Shown piece after piece: positions 1 to 4,707 of a DNA stretch of 6,946 nucleotides (positions are counted from its first letter, which is position 1; each line of letters starts with the position of its first letter). The DNA is taken from contig JAGAYQ010000451.1 of NCBI GenBank assembly GCA_017940445.1, positions 1 through 6,946 of the forward strand. The letters are read 5' to 3'. Under the pieces are notes generated by a model. The model did not search any database. It was not told the DNA's origin and saw only the letters and a list, made by a program, of their open reading frames with translations. This stretch comes from Pyramidobacter sp. Lineage in GTDB: Bacteria; Synergistota; Synergistia; Synergistales; Dethiosulfovibrionaceae. The position numbers and the translations under genes are program-made.

Positions 1-2
1 AG

Positions 3-125
3 ATCGAGCTGGACGACCTGGCCGGCGCCGACGAGTATTTCGACATCCTCATGGGCGACCGCGTCGAACCCCGCCGCGCCTTCATCGAACAGCACGCCCA
101 CGAAGTCAGCAACCTCGACGTGTAA
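3..125 (+). CDS. gyrB: DNA gyrase subunit B, C-terminal end (partial, 5' end outside window)
   Basis: Only the last 40 codons and the TAA stop are present. The translation contains [17 protein letters not shown] and ends VSNLDV. This matches the conserved tail of type IIA topoisomerase B subunits (E. coli GyrB ends with an LMGD-VEPRR-FIEENA block and then NIDI). The tail belongs to the Toprim and C-terminal region that contacts GyrA and the DNA gate. In the holoenzyme, GyrB supplies the ATPase that drives negative supercoiling in the cytoplasm. ParE, the topoisomerase IV paralogue, shares part of this tail, so GyrB is the likelier but not the only reading. A strong terminator at 191-234 ends the transcript, so the gene is last in its unit. 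Confidence 0.88.
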   Translation: MELDDLAGADEYFDILMGDRVEPRRAFIEQHAHEVSNLDV

Positions 126-143
126 AAGGCAAAATTCAAAGCC

Positions 144-180
144 ACCACGAAGACACCAAGACACGAAGGACCACAAAGGA
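144..180. repeat. Degenerate purine-rich tandem repeat, about 9-nt period
   Basis: Just after the gyrB stop lie four imperfect units: CCACGAAGA, CACCAAGA, CACGAAGGA and CCACAAAGGA. The plus strand is almost free of T through the block, so it has strong strand asymmetry. It is not coding and lies between the gyrB stop and its terminator, so it would be part of the mRNA 3' UTR. No function is assigned. Confidence 0.55.
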
Positions 181-190
181 ATAATAGATG

Positions 191-234
191 AAGATCCGCG
201 TCCAGAAAAAATTTTTCAGGGCGCGGATCTTTTT
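191..234 (+). terminator. Intrinsic terminator of gyrB
   Basis: A 10-bp perfect stem is formed by AAGATCCGCG (191-200) and CGCGGATCTT (222-231). An inner, mostly A-T extension (205-210 with 212-217) makes a long hairpin, and TTTTT follows at 230-234. It lies 66 nt after the gyrB stop and isolates gyrB from the transporter gene downstream. Confidence 0.85.
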
Positions 235-346
235 ACTATCAGATTGTTTTACATGAATAACGAATATAACGCGCGAGACGACTTTTTTATTTTCTCTCCG
301 CTACTTCCTTAACTCACGCAGCTCCGAATGAAATTTATAAATGGCG
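235..346. other. Intergenic stretch with no gene seen
   Basis: The sequence is AT-rich, with stops in all frames and no start codon behind a ribosome binding site. No RNA gene or further hairpin with a T-run is visible. It separates the gyrB terminator from the promoter at 347-375. Confidence 0.6.
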
Positions 347-375
347 TTGTAGAATCATAAAGCTCATGATACAAT
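347..375 (+). promoter_or_regulatory. Sigma-70-type promoter of the AbgT-family gene, overlapped by dyads
   Basis: A -35 element TTGTAG (347-352, 3 of 6) and a -10 element TACAAT (370-375, 5 of 6) are separated by exactly 17 nt. The promoter is surrounded by symmetry. GTTGTAG (346-352) is inverted as CTACAAC (380-386), ATCAT (354-358) is inverted as ATGAT (366-370) inside the spacer, and TACAA recurs directly at 370-374 and 381-385. This is the pattern expected of an operator, but no regulator is identified. A second TATAAT lies at 390-395 without a recognisable -35. Confidence 0.6.
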
Positions 376-418
376 TTCACTACAACACTTATAATTCTTA
401 TGCAGGGAGGATTTTCAC

Positions 419-1972
419 ATGACTGAAGCAACCGAGAAGAAATCACTGACGATGCGGTTCCTCGACGGCGTTGAGCGCGCGTGCAGAAAGCTGCCGCCGC
501 CGGCCATCCTGTTCTGCCTGCTGTTCGTGATCACTGCCGTGATCGGCTGGCTGTGCGTCATGGGCGATGTCTCCGTCGTCAACCCGGCCAACGGCAAGAC
601 TGTCACCGCGCAGAACCTGTTCAGCACCAAGGGCGTTGAATGGCTGCTCACCAACCTGACGAAGAACTTCACCGGCTACGCGCCCATGGGCCTGGTCATG
701 TGCATGACGCTGACGATCGGCCTCTGCGACGAGTCGGGGCTGCTGAAGGCGCTGATCCAGAAGTATCTGCGCAACGTGCCGCCTTCGCTGATGGCTTACG
801 TGGTCGGCTTCATCGGCGTTATGGGCAACATCGCTTCCAACACGGCCTATGTCGTCGTGCCGCCGCTGGCCGCCGTCGCCTTCCTCGGCGTGGGCAAAAA
901 CCCCATTGCCGGCATGATCGCATCGTTCGCGGGCTGCTCGGCCGGTTTCACCGCCAATATGCTGATCGCCGGCACCGACTCGCTGGTCGCCGGTCTGACG
1001 AACGACGCGATCAAGGGCTTCCTCGGTGCCGAATCGACGTTCCGCGTCGACGTGACCTGCAACTGGTACTTCATGATGGCTTCGACGTTCCTCTGCGCCC
1101 TCGTCATCGGCTGGGTCAACAACCACATCGTCGAGCCCCGTCTCGGCAAATATGAGGGCGACGCTGACACATCGGGCGTGCAGGACCTCACCCCCGAGCA
1201 GAAGCTCGGCCTCAAGCGCGCCGCGCTGGGCTCGCTGGTCTTCATCGCGATCATCCTCATCGGCTACTTCTGGGGCCCGCTGGGCCTGACCAAGTCGGGC
1301 GCGCGCAAGTTCATCGGCTCGGCGTTCCTGAGCGGCCTGATCCCGATCCTGTTCTTCTTCTTCGCCGTCCCCGGCATTCTCTACGGCTACACGGTAGGCT
1401 CGTTCAAGAGCTCGGCTGACGTGAACAAGGCCATGGTGCGCCAGACGGCCGCCGTCGGCTCGTTCGTCGTGCTCTGCTTCTTCGCCGGTCAGTTCCAGGG
1501 GCTGTTCAACTGGACCCGCTTAGGGACCATCCTCGCTATCGAGGGCGCGAATTTCCTCAAGGGCATCGGCTTCACGGGCATCCCCATGTGCGTGTGCTTC
1601 ATCTTCGTGGCCGCCTGCATAAACATCCTCATCAGCTCCAGCGCCGCCAAATGGGCCATCCTGGCGCCTCTGTTCGTGCCTATGTTCATGCTGATGGGCT
1701 ACCACCCCGGCTTCACACAGCTACTCTATCGCCTCGGCGACTCGCCCTCCAACTGCATCTCGCCGCTCTCGGCCTATGTGTGGATGATGCTCAGCGTCGT
1801 TCAGGCCAAGTACAACAAGGACGCGCACATCGGCACGATGCTCTCCAATCTGGTGCCGTACTTCCTGGCGCTTCAGATCATCTGGGTGACGTTCTTCATC
1901 ATCTGGGCCTATGCAGGCATCCCCATCGGCCCCGGCGTCACGATGACTCTGCCCGCCGGCATCCTGCCCTAA
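419..1972 (+). CDS. AbgT-family transporter (p-aminobenzoyl-glutamate transporter family)
   Basis: The protein has 517 residues, close to E. coli AbgT (about 508) and Neisseria MtrF (about 522). It is an inner-membrane carrier with roughly a dozen hydrophobic segments, beginning near residue 27. Family signatures are all present: NIASNTAYVVVPPLAAV (137-153), AGCSAGFTANMLIAGTDSL (171-189), SSSAAKWAILAPLFVP (407-421 region) and YRLGDSPSNCISPL (437-450). D187, S409, W412, P430, R438 and D441 line up with the residues reported as important in MtrF (D193, S417, W420, P438, R446, D449). The transport core therefore looks intact. ATG 419 is chosen because GGGAGG lies 8 nt upstream. Characterised relatives either import p-aminobenzoyl-glutamate or export sulfonamide-type antimetabolites; the substrate here cannot be read from sequence. 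No amidohydrolase (AbgA/AbgB) gene lies beside it, unlike the E. coli abg operon. It is monocistronic, with its own promoter and terminator. Confidence 0.93.
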   Translation: MTEATEKKSLTMRFLDGVERACRKLPPPAILFCLLFVITAVIGWLCVMGDVSVVNPANGKTVTAQNLFSTKGVEWLLTNLTKNFTGYAPMGLVMCMTLTIGLCDESGLLKALIQKYLRNVPPSLMAYVVGFIGVMGNIASNTAYVVVPPLAAVAFLGVGKNPIAGMIASFAGCSAGFTANMLIAGTDSLVAGLTNDAIKGFLGAESTFRVDVTCNWYFMMASTFLCALVIGWVNNHIVEPRLGKYEGDADTSGVQDLTPEQKLGLKRAALGSLVFIAIILIGYFWGPLGLTKSGARKFIGSAFLSGLIPILFFFFAVPGILYGYTVGSFKSSADVNKAMVRQTAAVGSFVVLCFFAGQFQGLFNWTRLGTILAIEGANFLKGIGFTGIPMCVCFIFVAACINILISSSAAKWAILAPLFVPMFMLMGYHPGFTQLLYRLGDSPSNCISPLSAYVWMMLSVVQAKYNKDAHIGTMLSNLVPYFLALQIIWVTFFIIWAYAGIPIGPGVTMTLPAGILP

Positions 1973-1984
1973 CTGCATCACCCC

Positions 1985-2035
1985 GAACGAAAAAAACGAG
2001 AGGCCGTTTTCCGCGGTCTCTCGTTTTTTTCGTTC
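1985..2035. terminator. Bidirectional intrinsic terminator between convergent genes
   Basis: A stem of about 22 bp with one G-T pair runs from 1985-2006 to 2014-2035. The GC core (CGAGAGGCCG at 1997-2006) is flanked by seven A on the left (1990-1996) and seven T on the right (2024-2030). A transcript from either side therefore meets a GC hairpin followed by a U-run. It ends the AbgT-family gene 13 nt after its stop and backs up the terminator of the minus-strand gene. Confidence 0.9.
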
Positions 2036-2055
2036 GTTCCATGTAGAACGGCATG

Positions 2056-2086
2056 AAAAAGCCGGCAGAAAAAATTTTCTGCCGGC
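2056..2086 (-). terminator. Intrinsic terminator of the cytidylate-kinase-like gene
   Basis: GCCGGCAGAAAA (2061-2072) is repeated inverted at 2075-2086, leaving a 2-nt centre. On the minus strand the hairpin is followed by five T (AAAAA at 2056-2060 on the plus strand). On the plus strand no T-run follows, so this terminator acts leftward only. It begins 28 nt beyond the minus-strand stop codon. Confidence 0.85.
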
Positions 2087-2113
2087 GGGGAGCATCAAAA
2101 TCCTGTCAAAAAG

Positions 2114-2728
2114 TTACATGAAGCTGCGCGCCGCACCGGCAATGGAGCGGGCGACGGCTTCGACGCCGAAGGCGCTGGAGTTGACGGTGAGGTGATAGTG
2201 GCGCGCCTCGCCCCATTTGGCGCCGGCATAATACTGATAGTGCTTGGCGCGGATCTTGTCGTTGCGCTCCACGGTCTTTTCGGCGCCGCTCTCGGGCAGG
2301 CCGTAGTCCTTCACGGCGCGGGCAACGCGGTCGGCCAGCGGGGCGTGGACGAAGACGTTGAGGCAGTCGGTGCGCTCGCGCAGGATGTAGTCGGCGCAGC
2401 GTCCGACGATGACGCAGGGGCCTTTGTCGGCCAGCTCGCGGATGATCTTGCTCTGCATGATGAACAGGCTGTCGGAAGCGGGCAGGCCGTCGTTGACGAA
2501 GACGGTGTTGGCGTAATAGCCGTTAGCGGCCAGGTTGAAGAGGAAGTTGGGTGTGACCTGCTCTTCGGTGTTCTTGATGTAGTCGATCGCAAAGCCGCTC
2601 TTCTTGGCGGCAAGGTCGATGAGGACCTTGTCATAGAAGCCGTAGCCCAGCTCTTTGGCGACCAGTTCGCCGATGGTGCGTCCGCCGCTGCCGTACTCGC
2701 GGCTGATGGTGATGACATGCGCAGTCAT
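2114..2728 (-). CDS. Cytidylate-kinase-like family protein (Cmk2 type)
   Basis: The protein has 204 residues and is cytosolic, with no signal or membrane segment. The N-terminus reads ITISREYGSGGRTIGELVA (6-24), the signature of the cytidylate-kinase-like (Cytidylate_kin2) group. A second signature, VGRCADYIL (108-116), sits in the usual nucleotide kinase core. A third, VERNDKIRAKHYQYYAGAKWG (from 153), is a basic helix typical of the group. The phosphate-binding loop is degenerate: R17 stands where Walker A kinases have lysine. The substrate is unknown; CMP/dCMP phosphorylation is only inferred from the fold, and members are often named kinases without assay. The start at 2728 is chosen because GGGAGG (CCTCCC at 2737-2742 on the plus strand) lies 8 nt away. 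The frame stays open upstream to 2875, but that part lacks family similarity and a ribosome site. It is convergent with the AbgT-family gene and divergent from the lysA leader. Confidence 0.85.
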   Translation of the reverse strand: MTAHVITISREYGSGGRTIGELVAKELGYGFYDKVLIDLAAKKSGFAIDYIKNTEEQVTPNFLFNLAANGYYANTVFVNDGLPASDSLFIMQSKIIRELADKGPCVIVGRCADYILRERTDCLNVFVHAPLADRVARAVKDYGLPESGAEKTVERNDKIRAKHYQYYAGAKWGEARHYHLTVNSSAFGVEAVARSIAGAARSFM

Positions 2729-2752
2729 GATGAAAACCTCCCGGTTTGATGA

Positions 2753-2773
2753 CCGGCGAAAACGCTTCGCCGG
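2753..2773 (-). promoter_or_regulatory. 5' UTR hairpin ahead of the kinase-like gene
   Basis: CCGGCGAA (2753-2760) and TTCGCCGG (2766-2773) form a perfect 8-bp inverted repeat around a 5-nt loop. It ends 10 nt from the ribosome binding site of the minus-strand gene. No T-run follows, so it is not a terminator. It could modulate translation, stabilise the mRNA 5' end or be a protein-binding site. Confidence 0.45.
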
Positions 2774-2798
2774 ATGAATAATCAACGTTTCTTTGCTT

Positions 2799-2827
2799 AA
2801 AATACCACAAACAGGCGCACTTTTCCA
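2799..2827 (-). promoter_or_regulatory. Possible promoter of the kinase-like gene
   Basis: On the minus strand, TGGAAA (2822-2827) resembles a -35 in 4 of 6 positions. TATTTT (2799-2804) resembles a -10 in 4 of 6, with a 17-nt spacer. It is the best candidate seen between 2745 and 2900 but is weak. It would give a leader of about 65 nt that includes the hairpin at 2753-2773. Confidence 0.3.
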
Positions 2828-2887
2828 GCGAAATTTCATGATTCCGCCCCGCAAAGCTCGAAAACACGGCCGCAAAAGGCATAAATA

Positions 2888-2921
2888 CTGAAATTTTCGT
2901 CCCGGAACGACAATATTTCAG
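2888..2921. promoter_or_regulatory. Imperfect dyad upstream of the T-box promoter
   Basis: CTGAAAT (2888-2894) is inverted as ATTTCAG (2915-2921), with an inner TCGT/ACGA pair (2897-2900 and 2907-2910). It ends 8 nt before the -35 of the lysA leader promoter in a divergent intergenic region. A protein-binding site is possible; no regulator can be named. Confidence 0.3.
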
Positions 2922-2929
2922 CGGAGCTC

Positions 2930-2957
2930 TTGACAGAAAAAAAACACGGGCTATAAT
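2930..2957 (+). promoter_or_regulatory. Consensus sigma-70 promoter of the T-box leader and lysA
   Basis: A perfect TTGACA (2930-2935) and a perfect TATAAT (2952-2957) are separated by 16 nt that include an A-tract of eight. Transcription should start near 2963-2965. Such a strong constitutive promoter fits a unit whose control is exerted afterwards by RNA attenuation. Confidence 0.9.
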
Positions 2958-2989
2958 TTACGCAACAATTTGATATGCGGATAAAGGCG

Positions 2990-3090
2990 ATGAACCGGAA
3001 CCCGCAAAACAGCAGAGCACGCTTCCAGAGAGAGAGCCCCGCGGCTGAAAGGGCTTTCGCGCGCCAGTTTTGCGGCAAGGCCCGGGGAGC
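2990..3090 (+). promoter_or_regulatory. T-box Stem I with candidate AAG (Lys) specifier
   Basis: CCGCAAAAC (3002-3010) pairs perfectly with GTTTTGCGG (3067-3075). Below it, CCGG (2995-2998) can pair with CCGG (3082-3085). Between these helices the 3' strand holds CAAGGC (3076-3081), which is where the specifier codon should be. AAG at 3077-3079 is followed by a purine and then, after a few bases, by GGAGC (3086-3090), as in other T-box specifier regions. GATGA (2989-2993) opposite GGAGC resembles the usual kink-turn. The apical part has AGAGAGAG (3027-3034) and an AGCCC/GGGCT stem (3035-3039 and 3051-3055) closing the GGCTGAAA loop, the expected distal motifs. The specifier call is inferred from pairing by eye. 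Confidence 0.7.
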
Positions 3091-3173
3091 TGGGGCGGAA
3101 AGGCGCGCTGCGCCGGAGTACGCTGCCCGAACTGACCCCCGTCAAAGGGTCCGAGCGGGATGCGCGACGCGCG

Positions 3174-3245
3174 TCCAAGCAGGGTGGTACCGCGAGCTGA
3201 AACGTTCAGACTCGTCCCTACGGTTTCGCAGGGGCGAGTTTTTTT
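3174..3245 (+). terminator. T-box module 1: antiterminator core plus intrinsic terminator
   Basis: The T-box core spans 3174-3194. Its AGGG (3181-3184) can pair with CCCT (3216-3219) to form the antiterminator, with the tRNA-binding TGGT at 3185-3188. The competing terminator is a 10-bp stem, 3210-3219 with 3230-3239 (one G-T pair), followed by seven T (3239-3245). CCCT is shared by both structures, giving the usual mutually exclusive fold. Confidence 0.9.
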
Positions 3246-3278
3246 ACAGCCGCGCGAGCCGTCTCCTGCCTGACGAAT

Positions 3279-3365
3279 GCGCATCCAAGCAGGGTGGTAC
3301 CGCGTGCGGACATTCTTCGCGCGTCCCTGTGTATTTGCGATAATACACAGGGACGCGCGTTTTTT
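3279..3365 (+). terminator. T-box module 2: repeated antiterminator core plus very strong terminator
   Basis: The 21-nt core at 3284-3304 is identical to 3174-3194, shifted by 110 nt, and the flanks differ. AGGG (3291-3294) can pair with CCCT (3325-3328). The alternative terminator is an 18-bp perfect stem, 3318-3335 with 3342-3359, with a 6-nt loop and six T (3360-3365). Only 38 nt separate the first U-run from this core, too short for a second Stem I. The module must depend on the upstream specifier domain or act without anticodon reading. Confidence 0.88.
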
Positions 3366-3388
3366 GATTGAGCAGGAGGAAGCAGAAA

Positions 3389-4642
3389 ATGAGCGATCAT
3401 CTGATCTGGAGCGGCTGCGACACAGTCCGGCTGGCCCACGAATACGGCACGCCGCTGTACGTGATGGACGAGAGCATGATGCGAAGGCGCTGCCGCCGTC
3501 TGGCTGAAGCCGTGAAGGGACGAAACGCGCGCATCTGCTACGCCGGCAAGGCGTTTTTGAACATCGCCATGGCCAAGCTGGTCTGTGAAGAGGGGCTGGG
3601 GCTCGACACGGTGTCCGAGGGCGAGCTGTATCTGGCCCATCTGGCAGGCTTCCCGATGGAGCGCGTGACGCTGCACGGCAATGCCAAGACCGAATCGTTC
3701 CTGTCCGCCGGCCTCGAATGGGGCGCGGGCACTGTCGTCGTCGACAGCGAGGACGAGCTGAAACGTCTGGAGAGCCTCTGCGCGCTGCGAGGCAAGCGGC
3801 AGACGATCCTCATCCGCGTCTCGCCGGGCATCGAGGCGCACACGCACAAGGCCATCCAGACGGCGCAGAAGGACTGCAAGTTCGGCGTGCCGCTGGCGCA
3901 TCTGGAACGGGCCGTGAAATACGCGCTTGCTTCGGAATGGCTCGATCTGGCAGGGCTGCACGTCCACGTCGGCTCGCAGATTCACGATACGGAGGCTCAT
4001 TTCGCAGCCGTGTCGCGCATGACGCAGCTGCTCTGCGAGCTGCGCGGCTCGCTCGGCTTTGAAGCGCGGGAGCTCGACCTCGGCGGCGGCTTCGGCATCC
4101 CCAGTCTGCCCGGTGAAGCGGAAACGCCGGCCGAAGAGTTCGTCTCGCAGATCCTCGATCGCGTCGATTCCAGCTGCGAAGCGCTCGGTCTGCGCCGTCC
4201 GGAAGTGGTCTTCGAGCCCGGACGCTGGATCGCCGGCGAGGCGGGCATCACGCTCTACACCGTGCAGAGCGTGAAGGAGATCCCGGGCGTGCGCACCTAC
4301 GTGGCCGTCGACGGCGGCATGACCGACAACCCCCGTCCGCAGCTGTATCAGGCACAGTACGTCGTGAAGCTGGCAAACGACACGACACGGCCTGCCACCA
4401 AGCGCGCCGCGATCGCCGGGCCGTGCTGCGAATCGGGCGACCTGCTCACGGCCGACACGCCCGTGCCGGAGCTTCATGTCGGCGACGTGCTCGCCGTGCC
4501 GCTGACAGGCGCGTACAACTACTCGATGTTCAGCACGTACAACTGCGCCCTGCGTCCTGCGGTGATCTTCGCGCAGGACGGTTCCGCCCGCGTCGCGGTA
4601 CGCCGTCAGACGCTCGAAGACCTGGCGCGCGGTCAGGAATAA
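3389..4642 (+). CDS. lysA: Diaminopimelate decarboxylase
   Basis: The 417-residue protein decarboxylates meso-2,6-diaminopimelate to L-lysine, the last step of lysine synthesis, in the cytoplasm with PLP. It shows the fold type III decarboxylase layout. The N-terminal PLP barrel has K54 in CYAGKAF as the Schiff-base lysine. It also has GLDTVSEGEL (71-80), HGNAK (96-100), GLHVHVGSQIHD (189-200), LDLGGGFGIP (229-238) and EPGR (276-279). The C-terminal domain has VDGGMTDNPRPQLY (307-320), CCESGD (346-351) with the active-site cysteine, and TGAYNYSM (373-380). The motif set is that of LysA rather than ornithine or arginine decarboxylases. ATG 3389 is chosen because AGGAGGA (3374-3380) lies 8 nt upstream; an in-frame TTG at 3368 would place that site inside the gene. 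It is controlled by the T-box leader and followed 65 nt later by the NhaC-family gene. Confidence 0.95.
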   Translation: MSDHLIWSGCDTVRLAHEYGTPLYVMDESMMRRRCRRLAEAVKGRNARICYAGKAFLNIAMAKLVCEEGLGLDTVSEGELYLAHLAGFPMERVTLHGNAKTESFLSAGLEWGAGTVVVDSEDELKRLESLCALRGKRQTILIRVSPGIEAHTHKAIQTAQKDCKFGVPLAHLERAVKYALASEWLDLAGLHVHVGSQIHDTEAHFAAVSRMTQLLCELRGSLGFEARELDLGGGFGIPSLPGEAETPAEEFVSQILDRVDSSCEALGLRRPEVVFEPGRWIAGEAGITLYTVQSVKEIPGVRTYVAVDGGMTDNPRPQLYQAQYVVKLANDTTRPATKRAAIAGPCCESGDLLTADTPVPELHVGDVLAVPLTGAYNYSMFSTYNCALRPAVIFAQDGSARVAVRRQTLEDLARGQE

Positions 4643-4649
4643 CCCCGGT

Positions 4650-4674
4650 AAAAAGTTCCCTGTGGAACATTTTT
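4650..4674 (+). terminator. Weak hairpin between lysA and the NhaC-family gene
   Basis: GTTCC (4655-4659) and GGAAC (4664-4668) form a 5-bp stem with a 4-nt loop, flanked by five A (4650-4654) and five T (4670-4674). The stem is short compared with the other terminators in this window, so it probably reduces rather than stops readthrough. No promoter is visible in the 65-nt gap, which favours one lysA-transporter operon. Confidence 0.45.
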
Positions 4675-4707
4675 CACGATCATCTTAATGAAGGAGGAAG
4701 TTACACA

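Larger units (their letters stand above)
2964..3365 (+). ncRNA. T-box riboswitch leader with one Stem I and two antiterminator/terminator modules (lysine-type)
   Basis: This is the cis-acting leader of lysA. It contains the diagnostic T-box core AAGCAGGGTGGTACCGCG twice, each time followed by an intrinsic terminator. T-box leaders bind a cognate tRNA: the specifier loop of Stem I reads the anticodon. The UGGN bulge of the antiterminator pairs with the free NCCA end when the tRNA is uncharged, which prevents termination. The parts visible are Stem I (about 2990-3090), a GC hairpin at 3102-3114, a Stem III-like hairpin at 3134-3151, module 1 (3174-3245) and module 2 (3279-3365). In both modules UGGN is TGGT, which suits a discriminator A in the tRNA. 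The presence of lysA downstream and AAG in the specifier loop point to tRNA-Lys. Confidence 0.9.

Noticed and set aside
144..180. CRISPR-like repeat after gyrB
   Set aside because: The units are about 9 nt, degenerate and without spacers, so this is not a CRISPR array.
443..1126. Minus-strand frame opposite the AbgT-family gene
   Set aside because: It is a compositional shadow with no ribosome site or recognisable domain.
2729..2875. Upstream extension of the kinase-like gene by 49 codons on the minus strand
   Set aside because: The added residues show no family similarity and no ribosome site precedes that start, whereas GGGAGG lies 8 nt before the ATG at 2728 and family similarity begins right there.
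2975..3343. 122-codon frame inside the leader, considered as a leader peptide
   Set aside because: No ribosome site precedes its ATG, and the region is fully explained by T-box structure and two terminators.
3368..3388. TTG start of lysA seven codons upstream
   Set aside because: It would put the AGGAGGA ribosome site inside the coding region and lies next to the terminator U-run; ATG 3389 has ideal spacing.
3218..4477. 419-codon minus-strand frame opposite lysA
   Set aside because: Composition is rich in R, A, H and Q, as expected from reading a GC-rich gene backwards; there is no domain, and it runs through the T-box terminators.
4423..4707. N-terminal extension of the NhaC-family protein into lysA
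   Set aside because: It overlaps most of the conserved C-terminal coding of lysA in another frame; AAGGAGGA and ATG at 4708 give a normal signal-like N-terminus.
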